DNA of 45,468 bases from Tubiluchus corallicola (taxonomy: Eukaryota > Priapulida > Priapulimorpha > Priapulimorphida > Tubiluchidae), in the NCBI GenBank assembly GCA_030141605.1, contig JAQGDQ010002427.1:1-45468 (forward strand). Reading direction: 5' to 3'. The translations under genes were made by a program, and so were the position numbers. Position 1 is the stretch's first letter. Every line of letters begins with the position of its first letter. Below, in pieces: positions 15,967-25,590 of this stretch. The notes below the pieces were generated by a model. It made no database searches, had not been told where the DNA came from, and was given only the letters and a program-made list of their open reading frames with translations.

Positions 15967-17324
15967 TGGCTTATAATCACGGAGTTGAAGTAAGAGAGGT
16001 ACCTACATCTATATTAGCACCAGTTAATGTTGATTCAGCAGTAACATTTGCAGTGGGAACAGCACCAAAGCAACCAGGAGGAATAGTAATTTGTTACACT
16101 TATCAAGAAGCAGTTGAAAAACTAGGGTTTTCAGAGGATTTTGCTAAATACACTTTATCTGAGGTAATTTATACTCATTTTGTATTAAACAAAGTTTCAC
16201 CAGTAATTTTCTATAATGTAATCCCAGGGGTAAAACAAACACTTACAGAAACAGTAGTAGAAGGTAAAATAGTGTTTACTGAGCCAGTGTCAAGTATCAT
16301 TTCTATAAGAAATGGAACAACTGATGTACCTGAAGAAGCATACAGCATAGATATAGGAGACAACGGAGCGCTTACAATAGCTATAGTTGATGATACAGCA
16401 GCGCCTGAGGGGGCAGCACTAACAATAGAAGCAGTTGTATTAGATCAAGGAGAAACAACAAAAGAAGATATTATTAGTGGAATAGGTAAAATAGAAGAAG
16501 TATTCCCTAAATTTAGGGTAATACCTAGTTTACTTATTGCACCAGGCTGGTCACATGAATCAGATGTAGCAGCTGTAATGGATGCAGCAACAGAAAATAT
16601 AAATAGTGTTTTTCAAGGAATATCTATAGTTGATATAGCTCAAGATGCATCTTATGAAAATGCACCACTAGAAAAAACTAGTAGTAATATTTCAAGTGAA
16701 AACCAAATAGTTTGCTATCCTAAAGTAAAATTAGGGGAAAAAGAATACAACCTATCTTCTCAAATAGCAGCGCTTATTGCAAAAGTAGATGGTATAAATG
16801 GTGGGATACCTTATGAGAGCCCTTCAAATAAAAACTTACAAGCAGATAGCGCAGTTTTAGCAGGAGGAGAAGAATTATTATTAGGAATAGATAAGGCAAA
16901 TTATCTAAATAGTCAAGGTATAGTAACAGCTTTAAATTTTGTTGGCGGATGGAGAGCATGGGGAAATAATACAGCTTGTTATCCTGCAAATACAGATGTA
17001 AAAGATAGATTTATCGCAATAAAAAGAATGTTTAAATGGATATCAAATACAATAGTACTTACTTTCTGGCAAAAATTAGATAAACCAGCAAATAAAAGGC
17101 TTATAGATAGTATTTTAGATACAATAAATATTTGGTTAAATGGTCTTGTAGCATCAGGATATCTTTTAGGAGGAAAAGTAGAATTTGCAGAATTAGATAA
17201 TCCAGCAACTAATGTATTAGATGGTAAATTTACTTTCCATTTATATATCACACCACCGATTCCTGCAAAAGAGCTAGTATTCTTAATAGAATTTGATGTA
17301 GATAATTTAAACAATTTAACTTAG
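15966..17324 (+). CDS. Contractile tail sheath protein (P2 FI-like)
   Basis: The 452-residue sheath protein opens with HGVEVREV...ILAPVNVDSAVTF.VGTAPK, the standard N-terminus of myovirus sheaths. Further marks are LLIAPGWS (about 186-193) and the C-terminal domain with NTAC.P.NTDVKDRFI..KRM and a beta-strand (KFTFHLYITPPIPAKEL) near the end. It polymerises around the tube and contracts on adsorption. This fixes the phage as a contractile-tailed (myovirus) type even though its head genes are lambda-like. Confidence 0.92.
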   Translation: MAYNHGVEVREVPTSILAPVNVDSAVTFAVGTAPKQPGGIVICYTYQEAVEKLGFSEDFAKYTLSEVIYTHFVLNKVSPVIFYNVIPGVKQTLTETVVEGKIVFTEPVSSIISIRNGTTDVPEEAYSIDIGDNGALTIAIVDDTAAPEGAALTIEAVVLDQGETTKEDIISGIGKIEEVFPKFRVIPSLLIAPGWSHESDVAAVMDAATENINSVFQGISIVDIAQDASYENAPLEKTSSNISSENQIVCYPKVKLGEKEYNLSSQIAALIAKVDGINGGIPYESPSNKNLQADSAVLAGGEELLLGIDKANYLNSQGIVTALNFVGGWRAWGNNTACYPANTDVKDRFIAIKRMFKWISNTIVLTFWQKLDKPANKRLIDSILDTINIWLNGLVASGYLLGGKVEFAELDNPATNVLDGKFTFHLYITPPIPAKELVFLIEFDVDNLNNLT

Positions 17325-17337
17325 AGGGGGGAAATTA

Positions 17338-17868
17338 ATGATAGGAAATCAATTACCAGAAAAATTAACTAACTTTAAAGTATATAAAGATGGGGTAATG
17401 GATCTTGTTGGGCTTGCTGATGTAGAGTTGCCATCAGTTGAATTTTTAACAGAAAGTATAAAAGGTTCAGGAATAGCAGGAGAGTATGATTCAATAGTAA
17501 AAGGGCATGTAGGAAGCATGACTTTAAAATTGAATTTCAGATCTTTAGTAAAAGACATTACTTTTCTTTCAGAGCCACATGCTCATGACTTTGATATAAG
17601 AGGGGCTGTACAAGAATATGATACAGTAACTGGAGAAATAACAACAAAACCAGTAGTTTTAAAAGTAAGAGGAATAGCTAAAAAAACAGAATTTGGAAAG
17701 TTTGAAACAGGAGGAAAAACTGATTCAAGCACAGAATTAGAAGTTATTTATTTAAAAGTTAAAGTACAAGGTGTAACAAGAGTAGAAATAGATAAAGTTA
17801 ATTACAAGTATGAAATAAATGGCAAAGATTATTTATTAGATGAAAGAATAGCGTTAGGAATAATTTAG
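17338..17868 (+). CDS. Major tail tube protein (P2 FII-like)
   Basis: The 176-residue protein starts behind AGAGGGGGG. It shows the tube family pattern: N-terminal NQLPEKLTNFKVYKDG, a conserved VELPSVEF..ESIKGSGIAGE segment (about 27-47) and a central VVLKVRGIAKKTEFGKFETG stretch (about 105-125). It forms the inner hexameric tube inside the sheath. Gene order sheath-tube-chaperone-tape measure is exactly that of P2. Confidence 0.9.
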   Translation: MIGNQLPEKLTNFKVYKDGVMDLVGLADVELPSVEFLTESIKGSGIAGEYDSIVKGHVGSMTLKLNFRSLVKDITFLSEPHAHDFDIRGAVQEYDTVTGEITTKPVVLKVRGIAKKTEFGKFETGGKTDSSTELEVIYLKVKVQGVTRVEIDKVNYKYEINGKDYLLDERIALGII

Positions 17869-17879
17869 GAGAGTAAAAT

Positions 17880-18164
17880 ATGAAAAAAGTAGAATTATCA
17901 AAAAGTTATATGTTTAATGAAAAAGAAACAAATGAATTAGAAATGAGGTTAGATGAGCTAACAGGAAATGATTTAATAAAAGCAGAGAAAGAACTTGCTA
18001 TGACAGAACAAAATGCTCCTATGTTAGTAGAATTAAGTAAATCATATCAGTCTATAGTAGCGGCTATAGCTTCAGGAACAACTAGTGATTTTATAAGAGA
18101 TTTAAATATAAAAGATTTTTCAATGATAACAATTGAGGTACAGAATTTTTTGCTAGGATTGTAG
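17880..18164 (+). CDS. Tail assembly chaperone gpE-like (zero-frame product)
   Basis: The 94-residue, helical, acidic protein (ELEMRLDELTGNDLIKAEKE, residues 20-39) is encoded between tube and tape measure. This is the position of P2 E, the chaperone that wraps the tape measure during tail assembly. Its last codons AAT TTT TTG form a T TTT TTG heptamer (18146-18152), so a share of ribosomes is expected to slip into the -1 frame (see the E' entry). The start follows AGGAGAG at 17868-17874. Confidence 0.82.
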   Translation: MKKVELSKSYMFNEKETNELEMRLDELTGNDLIKAEKELAMTEQNAPMLVELSKSYQSIVAAIASGTTSDFIRDLNIKDFSMITIEVQNFLLGL

Positions 18165-18328
18165 GTGAAAAAGATGTAGCAGAAACTATACGAAAAATAG
18201 TACTTAACATGAGTAGTGTAGCAGGCCAATATAATATTAACTTAAGTGTAGAATATCTATTAAATATAAGTTTAGATGAACTAATGAGATTAGGAATAAG
18301 TTTAAATAAATTAACCAAGAGGAGGTAG
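17880..18328 (+). CDS. Tail assembly chaperone E+E' by -1 programmed frameshift
   Basis: Slippage on T TTT TTG (18146-18152) moves ribosomes from AAT-TTT-TTG-CTA to the -1 frame, which continues ARIVGEKDVAETIRKIVLNM and on to TAG at 18326-18328. That stop is six bases before the tape measure start. The joint product would be 149 residues. P2 makes gpE and gpE+E' by the same type of -1 shift at the same place in its tail operon. The extension is an uninterrupted frame exactly filling the gap before the tape measure gene. Coordinates cover the whole frameshifted CDS. Confidence 0.82.
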
Positions 18329-18333
18329 ATTAG

Positions 18334-21300
18334 ATGTCAAGACAAATGGAATTGCTCATAAATATAGGGTCTAAAATCAATTCTACCTTTTCTAATTCTT
18401 TTTCTACTGCTAGCAAGAGAGTAGAAAAGCTTAATAAGAAAATAATAGACCTTAAAAAAACAAAAACGAAAATAATGACTTTCAAGGAGCTCAATAAAGA
18501 TCTAGAAGAGAATAAAAAGCACCTCTTGAAGTCTGAATATAGATTAAAATCCATGAAGCGCAAGTATTCGGAACTTCCGAACGCTAATTTGAAAAAAGAA
18601 ATAGGAGAGACAGAAAAAAAAGTAAATAAATTAAATTCTACTCTCGCAAAACAAATTGCAAAACAGAAAGAGTTAAAACAAAATTTAAATAACGTTGGTA
18701 ACGGATATAATAATTATCAAAAAGAACTTGATGAGACAACAGCAAAACTTGATAAGTTCATGAGGAAGCAGAAGAAACTAGAGAAACTAAACAACTTACA
18801 AGTTAATCTTCAGACAAGAGGTGAGAACCTCAAGAGTGCTGGGCGTTCTCAAGTAGTCCAATCAACTATTGCTGGAGTTGCCTTAATGGCTCCTACCAAG
18901 CTTGCAATAGATGATGAGGACGCATTTTCGGGGATAAAAAAAGTAGAAAGCTTTGCAGATGATAACTACATAAAAATATTGAAAAAAGATCTGAGAAACA
19001 TGTCAACAGAAATTCCGCGGGAAATTCGAGGTTTTTACAGTATTGCAGAAAATGCGATGCAGGCAGGAATAGGAAAGGGACTAGAAGATAAAGAAAAGCT
19101 AAAAGAAATAGAAAACTTCACTAGAGGAACTGCAAAAGTAGCTACTGCTTTTGACACAGAAGACGCTACAGCAGGAGAATGGCTTGCTACATGGAGAGTT
19201 AACTTAAAACTTTCTCAAGATGAAGTTATGAACTTAGCTGATAGAATGAACTACCTTGCTGACTCTAACAATGCAAAAGCTCCAGATGTGGCCATCGCGT
19301 TCAACAAAATGTTTGGCTTAGGGAAATTACTTAATTTCGATGAGGGTCAGTTGGCGGCCCTTGCTACAACAGTTAAAGCAAGTGGGATAGAAGCAAAACT
19401 TGCTGGAAGCCATATAGGTATAATGTTTAAAAAAATTGCAGCAGGTGAATTTGTCACAAAACAACAACAGACGGCTTTAGGTGAATTAGGAATAGATGGT
19501 TCTGAAATGGCTAAAAACATGCAGATAGACGCAGAAGAAACATTCATAGATATTTTTGAAAGAGTTAAAACACTATCAAAAGACAAGCAATTAGGAGTAT
19601 TAAATCTATTATTTGGAGCAGACGCCTCTAAAACCGCTGCAAAGTTAGCGAATAATCTGGAGCCCCTCAAAGAAAACTTTGAAGCAATGTCAAGAACTGA
19701 TTTTCTTGGATCGGTCGACAAAGAGTTTAAGAATAAAATGAGCACTATTAAAAATCAATTAATTTTGAAAAAAAATGAGATCATGAAAGCCCTATTACAG
19801 ATAGGGGAGAGTGTTTTTCCAGATATCAAAAAGAGCCTAGACAAAATCGGACCTTATTTGGAAAAAGCAACAAAATGGGTGGAAAAAAATCCAGAATTGG
19901 TTGCTAAAACTTTTAAAGTTAGTGGTGCTCTAATAGCAATGAATCTTGGACTTGGAATAGGGAAACTGGCTTTTGGCAATCTATTTACTGGTGCTTCAAA
20001 AGCGGTAGGAATCTTCAAAACGTTAAGTAAACTTAATCCTGGCAGCGCTTTTTCTATTTTCTCAAAATTCAAAAATATTTCTAAAATTTCAAAATTCTTA
20101 GCCCCTCTTTCAAAATTCAAAGGATTTGGAATATTAGGCAAAGGATTAGGAAAACTATGCATAGCAGGAAAAGGACTTTTAGGAGTTTTCAAAGCTTTAA
20201 GTGCATTTTTGTTCACAACCCCATGGGGCTGGGCTCTGATCGCATTAGCAGGAAGTGCCGCCCTTATCTATAAGAATTGGGACAAGATAAAACCTTACTT
20301 GCAGAAGAAATGGCAGGGGGTTAAGAAACACTTTGATAAGAAATTAAAATTATTTTCTAAAGATTGGAACGCAATAAAGATAGCGGGGAAGGACGCATGG
20401 AGCAGTATAAAAAACTCTGCTTCTAAGACATGGCAGAAATCCGCTGAATTAAGAAAAAAGTTCTATAATAGCGGGAAAAAAATAGTAGGATTTTATTATA
20501 ACTACTGGCGTAACCGAGCTTTAGATATAATTAATGTTAGTAAAAAAATAGGTGGGGCATTAAAAAAAGGATATGAGCTAGCCAGGCCTTATGCGATAAG
20601 TTTTTGGAACACAGCAAAAAATATCAAAGTTAAAAATATAAAACTGAAACTTATTGCGCAGACAAAAGACGCAATCGCAAAAATAAACGCTTTCAAAGCA
20701 AGGTATAAAGAAATAATCTCTACTGTAAAAGTAAAATATAAAGAAACGATAGAAAAAGTAAAACAAGTAAAAGATAAAGTAGTTACGAAAGCGAAAACTA
20801 AGACAAGTGAAATAGCAACAACAGCTAGAACGATCAAGTACTTTGCTGAATTTGTAGCAGAAGATGCAAAACTCAAGATAGAACAGTTCAAAAACTATAT
20901 TAATTCAAAGTATACAGAGATCAAAACTAATGTTATTGCAAAATATGAAGAAATGAAACCTTATATAGACGGTTTTACACAGTTTTGTTCCACAAACTTT
21001 GAGCTTATCAAGCTCAACGGTTCTCAAGCTTGGAATTTCTTAAGCAATTCGCTAAGTCCTGTGACAGATGCGATTAAGTCAAAGTTCCAAGGAGTATTTG
21101 AATTTGTTAATAATATTTTTTCAAAACTAGGAAATTCTATTAATAATATCACTAATAAGATAGAAAAAACTAAGAAAAAAGAAGGGTACTTTGCAAAAAG
21201 GTGGAGACAAAGTAAAGAAAAAGCTAAATACAGATCTAGTAGCGTTTATAAAACTTATGAAAAAGCATATGCGACAGGAGGTATAGTTACGAGACCAACA

Positions 21301-21852
21301 ACGGCCCTTATTGGAGAAGCAGGGAGTGAAACAGTAATACCTCATAGAAAAAACTCTAGATCAGTAGCGCTGTGGGAAAAAACAGGGCAGATATTAGGGG
21401 TATATAAAAATTATAGTTCTAAAAATAAATTAAATACTAATGAATTGAATATTAGTAAGTCGAAAATAAATGAGTTAAACACTAGTGAATTGAATAACGT
21501 TAGCAACTTATCTAGTCTCAATAAAAATAGTTCTAAATATTTAAAGAGAATAAGTCCAAAACAACAAGCTACTTCTAACTCTAGCTATAGCTCACAAATA
21601 AGTAGTAATAGTATATCTTCTAATAGTAGTAGTTTGAGTAGTTTTCTAAGTTCTAATTCGCAATACTTCAATAATGCTAGTTCAAGTCAACAATCTATTG
21701 TATACAGCCCTGTTATTAATATTTCAGGAGAAAATACAAATACAGAAAATATAAAAACAGTTGTAGAGAAAGCACTTCAAAATTCTAAATCTGAGTTTGA
21801 AAGCTGGTATCGAAATTTCTTAAGGCAAAAAAAGAGGTTGAGCTATGAATAA
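18334..21852 (+). CDS. Tail tape measure protein
   Basis: The 1172-residue product is the longest in the window. It has an N-terminal coiled-coil region (about 30-150), a TP901-type core domain (about 180-460, with GEWLATWRVNL and the A.D.S.N..A..VA.AFNKM pattern), hydrophobic helices typical of membrane-inserting parts (about 515-650) and long amphipathic helices. A C-terminal YATGGIVTRPTTALIGEAGSE motif (about 982-1002) is found near the end of many tape measures. A Ser/Asn-rich low-complexity tail (about 1025-1120) follows. It sets tail length and enters the cell during DNA ejection. The start is behind GAGGAGG at 18319-18325. Confidence 0.92.
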   Translation: MSRQMELLINIGSKINSTFSNSFSTASKRVEKLNKKIIDLKKTKTKIMTFKELNKDLEENKKHLLKSEYRLKSMKRKYSELPNANLKKEIGETEKKVNKLNSTLAKQIAKQKELKQNLNNVGNGYNNYQKELDETTAKLDKFMRKQKKLEKLNNLQVNLQTRGENLKSAGRSQVVQSTIAGVALMAPTKLAIDDEDAFSGIKKVESFADDNYIKILKKDLRNMSTEIPREIRGFYSIAENAMQAGIGKGLEDKEKLKEIENFTRGTAKVATAFDTEDATAGEWLATWRVNLKLSQDEVMNLADRMNYLADSNNAKAPDVAIAFNKMFGLGKLLNFDEGQLAALATTVKASGIEAKLAGSHIGIMFKKIAAGEFVTKQQQTALGELGIDGSEMAKNMQIDAEETFIDIFERVKTLSKDKQLGVLNLLFGADASKTAAKLANNLEPLKENFEAMSRTDFLGSVDKEFKNKMSTIKNQLILKKNEIMKALLQIGESVFPDIKKSLDKIGPYLEKATKWVEKNPELVAKTFKVSGALIAMNLGLGIGKLAFGNLFTGASKAVGIFKTLSKLNPGSAFSIFSKFKNISKISKFLAPLSKFKGFGILGKGLGKLCIAGKGLLGVFKALSAFLFTTPWGWALIALAGSAALIYKNWDKIKPYLQKKWQGVKKHFDKKLKLFSKDWNAIKIAGKDAWSSIKNSASKTWQKSAELRKKFYNSGKKIVGFYYNYWRNRALDIINVSKKIGGALKKGYELARPYAISFWNTAKNIKVKNIKLKLIAQTKDAIAKINAFKARYKEIISTVKVKYKETIEKVKQVKDKVVTKAKTKTSEIATTARTIKYFAEFVAEDAKLKIEQFKNYINSKYTEIKTNVIAKYEEMKPYIDGFTQFCSTNFELIKLNGSQAWNFLSNSLSPVTDAIKSKFQGVFEFVNNIFSKLGNSINNITNKIEKTKKKEGYFAKRWRQSKEKAKYRSSSVYKTYEKAYATGGIVTRPTTALIGEAGSETVIPHRKNSRSVALWEKTGQILGVYKNYSSKNKLNTNELNISKSKINELNTSELNNVSNLSSLNKNSSKYLKRISPKQQATSNSSYSSQISSNSISSNSSSLSSFLSSNSQYFNNASSSQQSIVYSPVINISGENTNTENIKTVVEKALQNSKSEFESWYRNFLRQKKRLSYE

Positions 21853-22069
21853 AAAAGTAGATGTATACAAAACAAAGTTAGGTGACATGTGGGACTATAT
21901 AGCTTACAAGGTATATGGAAATGAAAAATATATGAATGATCTAATGCGAGTAAATCAAGACCTTTTAGATATAGTAGTATTTCCAGCAGGAGTATATATA
22001 ATTTGTCCAAATATAGAAATAGAAAGAACCTCTATATTACCTCCGTGGAAAGTAAAGGCTGATGCCTAA
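21845..22069 (+). CDS. Tail protein X-like (LysM-type)
   Basis: The 74-residue protein has the LysM-like pattern YKTKLGDMWDYIAYKVYG followed by ..LM.VN.DLLDIVVFPAG and a terminal LPPW. This matches phage tail protein X (P2 gpX), a small baseplate/tail protein next to the hub gene. It overlaps the tape measure stop by 8 bases and the next gene by one base (TAATG). Confidence 0.85.
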   Translation: MNKKVDVYKTKLGDMWDYIAYKVYGNEKYMNDLMRVNQDLLDIVVFPAGVYIICPNIEIERTSILPPWKVKADA

Positions 22070-23085
22070 TGTTAGGTAGAAGAACAAAAGTATATATAGA
22101 ATATAATGGCACTGATATAACTGCAGATATAAGTAAAAATATGACTAACTTTAGTCTTAGTGAAAACATTAGTGATCAAGCTGACGATATAGCTATAACG
22201 ATAGAAGATAGTGAAAGGCTCTGGATAAAAGATTATAAACCTGCTAGAAAAGATGAAATATCAGTACAAATAGAACAAGTAAATTGGGAAGCTGATGAGA
22301 GTACAGAAAAAATTGATTTTGGTAAGTACTATGTAGATCAAATATCACTTTCTGGCCCACCAAATGTAGTAAAAATAAGTGGTGTTTCCATACCACTGGG
22401 GAACATAAGAGACCAAAAAAATAATAAAGCTTGGGAAGAATATACTTTGAAAAAGATAGGGGAAGAGATATCAAGTAAACACGGCTTAGATTTTTTTTAT
22501 GACGTAGATAGTGAATACAAATATAAAAGAACTGATCAATCTGACCAAAGTGACTTAGAATTTGTAAGAAATTTATGTGAAAAAGAAGGAGTAAATATAA
22601 AAGTAACTTTTGATAAATTAGTTATCTTTGATGGAGAAAAATATGATGCTAAGGATGTTATAGATGAAATAACATATGGAGTATCAGAAGTGATAAGATA
22701 CAACTTTGTTATTTCAGATAAGGAAACATATGATGAAGCAATAATAACCTATTATAATACAAAAGATAAAAAAAATATGAAAGAAACAGTGACAGATCCT
22801 AATAGTAGCAATACAAAAGATAAAAGAACTCTAAAGATAAAAGAAAAAGGGACTTTGCGTACTAGTGAAGAACTAAGGAGAAAGGCAAGAAAAGCTTTAC
22901 GTGAAAAAAATAAAGATAGACTAAGAGGAGAAATAGAGTTAGTAGGAAACCCAAAGCTATCAGCTGGCCAGAATATTAATTTAAAAGAATTTGGAATTTA
23001 TGATGGGAAATATGCAATTGATTTAGTAAGGCATGAAATTTCAAAATCAGGTTATATTACATTGTTAGAACTTCATAAAATCTAA
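22069..23085 (+). CDS. Baseplate hub protein, gpD-like (late control D)
   Basis: The 338-residue protein shows the late-control-D/GPD pattern: an N-terminal YNGTDIT.DIS....FS..EN.SDQADDI.I...D beta domain, a central DLEFVRNLCEKEGVNIKVTFDKLVIFD segment (about 163-190) and a C-terminal LRR.ARKALREKN...G..ELVGNP.L.AGQ.I.L..FG stretch. In P2-like phages it forms the central hub with gpV. Gene order X-D-V supports this. Confidence 0.87.
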   Translation: MLGRRTKVYIEYNGTDITADISKNMTNFSLSENISDQADDIAITIEDSERLWIKDYKPARKDEISVQIEQVNWEADESTEKIDFGKYYVDQISLSGPPNVVKISGVSIPLGNIRDQKNNKAWEEYTLKKIGEEISSKHGLDFFYDVDSEYKYKRTDQSDQSDLEFVRNLCEKEGVNIKVTFDKLVIFDGEKYDAKDVIDEITYGVSEVIRYNFVISDKETYDEAIITYYNTKDKKNMKETVTDPNSSNTKDKRTLKIKEKGTLRTSEELRRKARKALREKNKDRLRGEIELVGNPKLSAGQNINLKEFGIYDGKYAIDLVRHEISKSGYITLLELHKI

Positions 23086-23098
23086 AAAGGAGCTAATT

Positions 23099-23656
23099 AT
23101 GCAGTTAAATGAAATAATAAAAGTAGGAGTAGTAAGCTCAGTAGATGAAACTATGGGAACAGCAAGGGTTAGGTTTGAAGAAAGAGATGATATAGTTAGT
23201 TATGATTTATCAATACTATATAGTAAAACAAAAGAAGACAAGTCCTATTATATGGTTGATATAAATGAAGAAGTATTATGTATTTTTTTACCAGATGATC
23301 TATCAGAAGGATTTATAATTGGAGCTATCTATAATTCTGAAGACAAAATTCCTGAGGGAGCAAATAAGGATAAAAAAATATGGTTGTTTAAGGATGGTAG
23401 TAGATTTGAATATGACAGAAGTACCGGGAAACTTTTATGTGATGTAGTAAGTGAAATAGTCCTAAAAAGCCCTAAAATAATAATGGAAACAAATACAACA
23501 TTAATAAAAGGTAGTAGTATAAAACTAGACGCAGGAACTATAGAACTAACAGGTACTACAAATATAGGTGGGAAAACAAATATGAAATCAGGAGCTTCTG
23601 TAACAGGAAATATTGACATATCAGGGGTATCTAAAGCAAAAGCACATATATCATAA
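23099..23656 (+). CDS. Baseplate spike protein, gpV-like
   Basis: The 185-residue protein has an N-terminal OB-fold (KVGVVSSVDETMGTARVRFE, about 7-26), a central IWLFKDGSRFEYDRSTGKL hairpin and a C-terminal triple-stranded beta-helix-like repeat rich in T/G/K/I (about 125-180, GTTNIGGKTNMKSGASVTG). This is the architecture of gpV/gp5-type membrane-piercing spikes. The start follows AAAGGAG. Confidence 0.87.
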   Translation: MQLNEIIKVGVVSSVDETMGTARVRFEERDDIVSYDLSILYSKTKEDKSYYMVDINEEVLCIFLPDDLSEGFIIGAIYNSEDKIPEGANKDKKIWLFKDGSRFEYDRSTGKLLCDVVSEIVLKSPKIIMETNTTLIKGSSIKLDAGTIELTGTTNIGGKTNMKSGASVTGNIDISGVSKAKAHIS

Positions 23657-23668
23657 AAAGGATAGGTG

Positions 23669-24169
23669 ATGCAAGTGGCGTATTATGGGAGCTTTGGCAG
23701 TTTACATTTTGAAACTTCAATGGATAAAATGGTGGCATTTAATAGTATGAAAAGAAGCAGAAAAGCTACTTGGGGAGTTCATGAGCCAAGAGGGTTAAAA
23801 CCAGTATCAGAGTTTATAAGTCCTGGGCAAGATGAGCTAACTATGGAAGTAATCTTAAAAGACGATGAAAGCAACACAATAATAGAACAGATAAATATTT
23901 TAGATAAAATGTTACAAAATGGTGAAGTTTATCCGCTATTAGTTGGAGGGCAACAAATAGGAGAAAACTATTATTATATAGAGTCTTTTACAGAAGATTT
24001 GAAATATATAAATAAATTAGGAAAAGCATTTTTTGCTAGAGTAAATATAGTATTTAAGGAGTATATTGTCGCTATAGGTGTAGTAGAAGACGATGAAAAA
24101 TCAGAGACAGAAAAAAAAGATGAACAAGAGGTAAAAAAAGAAAATAAAAAGGTGGTAAAGGAGGGTTAG
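23669..24169 (+). CDS. Tail protein U-like (P2 gpU type)
   Basis: The start is taken as ATG 23669, with the ribosome site AAAAGGATAGG upstream. The 166-residue protein has FGSLHFETS.......S..R..KATW..H....KP..EF..PG.DE....V.L (about 7-65), the P2 gpU/phage tail protein pattern. Later, the strand pair NGEVYPLLVGGQ..GENYYYIES leads to a lysine/glutamate-rich disordered tail (about 140-166). It is probably a tube-terminating or baseplate-associated ring. The gene lies between spike and wedge genes. Confidence 0.72.
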   Translation: MQVAYYGSFGSLHFETSMDKMVAFNSMKRSRKATWGVHEPRGLKPVSEFISPGQDELTMEVILKDDESNTIIEQINILDKMLQNGEVYPLLVGGQQIGENYYYIESFTEDLKYINKLGKAFFARVNIVFKEYIVAIGVVEDDEKSETEKKDEQEVKKENKKVVKEG

Positions 24170-24173
24170 TTTA

Positions 24174-24488
24174 ATGAGGAAAGAAATGGTAATAGACAAT
24201 AGATTAATGAAAATAAATTTTTCTCCAGAAACAGAGGATGAGGAAATAATACAAAATATACGTTATATATTATCAACACTTACAACTACACTTCCTTTAG
24301 ATAGAGACTTTGCCTTTGATCACAATCTAATAGACAAGCCAAACAATTTTGTAAAAAATCAAATCTTTTCAGAATTATTTCAAAAGATAAAAAAATATGA
24401 ACCTAGAGTAAAGCTGAAAAAAGTACATTATGATACTAACCTTAATGGAGAGCAATTAATAAAAGTGGAGGTAGTTAAAAATGGATAG
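24174..24488 (+). CDS. Baseplate wedge protein W (GPW/gp25-like)
   Basis: The 104-residue protein has the gp25 family pattern EIIQNIRYILSTLTTTLPLDRDFAFD followed by helix and strand, as in P2 gpW and T4 gp25, which link the baseplate to the sheath. It overlaps the next gene (J) by 8 bases. Confidence 0.86.
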   Translation: MRKEMVIDNRLMKINFSPETEDEEIIQNIRYILSTLTTTLPLDRDFAFDHNLIDKPNNFVKNQIFSELFQKIKKYEPRVKLKKVHYDTNLNGEQLIKVEVVKNG

Positions 24489-25590
24489 AGAACTTAACTT
24501 TATTGAAAGTGATGTACATGAAATAGAAAAAGAACTTATAAATAAATATCAAGAAATCGCAGATAGAACACTTTCTCCTGCTGATCCTATAACAGGAATA
24601 TTTAAAACTTTTGCAGCTGTTTTATCTCAAACAGAGGAGAAAATAAATGATACAGCAAAACAAAATTTACTTAGATATGCAAGAGATGAAAGACTTGATT
24701 TTAAAGGAGAATTATTTAGTACAGATAGACTTGGAGAAGAAAAAGCAAAAACAACTCTAAAGTTTACAATATCAGCTCCACAAATAAAACCAGTAGTAAT
24801 CCCAATAGGAACAAGAGTGACTCCAGGAAACAATATATATTTTTCTACAATATCAGAATGTGTAATACAACCAAATGAAATAGAAGGAATAGTAGAAGCA
24901 GAATGTACTGAAGCTGGAACAGAAGGAAATGGCTATGTAGACGGTACTATAAATAAAATAGTTGACACTTTCAAATATCAAGAAAAAGTTGAAAATATAA
25001 CTTTATCTAATGGAGGTTCAGGTATTGAAGATGATGAACATTATAGAGAAAGAATACATGGCTCTCCAGAAAAATTTACAACAGCAGGACCTAAGCTTAG
25101 TTATGAATATTGGGCTAAAACAGCTTCCCCAACTATAAGCGATGTGAAAGTAATATCTACAAATCCAGGAATAGTGGATATATATGTTTTAGAAAATAAT
25201 GGCGATATCCCAAATACAAACACGTTATCAGAAGTAAAGAAAACTTGTAACGATGAATCAGTTAGACCTTTAACGGACAAAGTGGAAGTACATGCCCCTA
25301 AAAAAGTACTATATGATATAGATTTTGATTACTATATAACAAAAGCAAATGAAACAAGGGCAAATGAAATAAAAACAGCAGTATCTAATGTAGTAAATGA
25401 GTATATTTTATGGCAAAAAAACAAAATAGGAAGGGATATAGTTCCAGATGAGCTTATAGCTAGACTAAAAGAAGTAGGAGTGAAACGAGCTGTAATAACG
25501 TCACCTGTCTATAAAAGAGTGGATATAGATAGTGTAGCAATAGTTTCAGATAATAAAAATTATATATTTAAAGGGGCAGAAGATGAATAA
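24481..25590 (+). CDS. Baseplate wedge protein J-like
   Basis: The 369-residue protein shows the baseplate J/gp47 pattern: ADPITGIFKTFAAVLSQ (about 33-49), RYARDERLDFKGELFSTDRL (about 66-85), the VIPIGTRVTPG strand (about 102-112) and SNGGSGIEDDEHYRERI (about 179-195), which is nearly diagnostic. It forms the wedge with W and I. Order W-J-I is that of P2. Confidence 0.92.
   Translation: MDRELNFIESDVHEIEKELINKYQEIADRTLSPADPITGIFKTFAAVLSQTEEKINDTAKQNLLRYARDERLDFKGELFSTDRLGEEKAKTTLKFTISAPQIKPVVIPIGTRVTPGNNIYFSTISECVIQPNEIEGIVEAECTEAGTEGNGYVDGTINKIVDTFKYQEKVENITLSNGGSGIEDDEHYRERIHGSPEKFTTAGPKLSYEYWAKTASPTISDVKVISTNPGIVDIYVLENNGDIPNTNTLSEVKKTCNDESVRPLTDKVEVHAPKKVLYDIDFDYYITKANETRANEIKTAVSNVVNEYILWQKNKIGRDIVPDELIARLKEVGVKRAVITSPVYKRVDIDSVAIVSDNKNYIFKGAEDE

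Noticed and set aside
19347-20216. Long minus-strand ORFs opposite the tape measure gene
   Set aside because: Shadows caused by the lysine-rich coding strand; hydrophobic, low-complexity translations without start signals.
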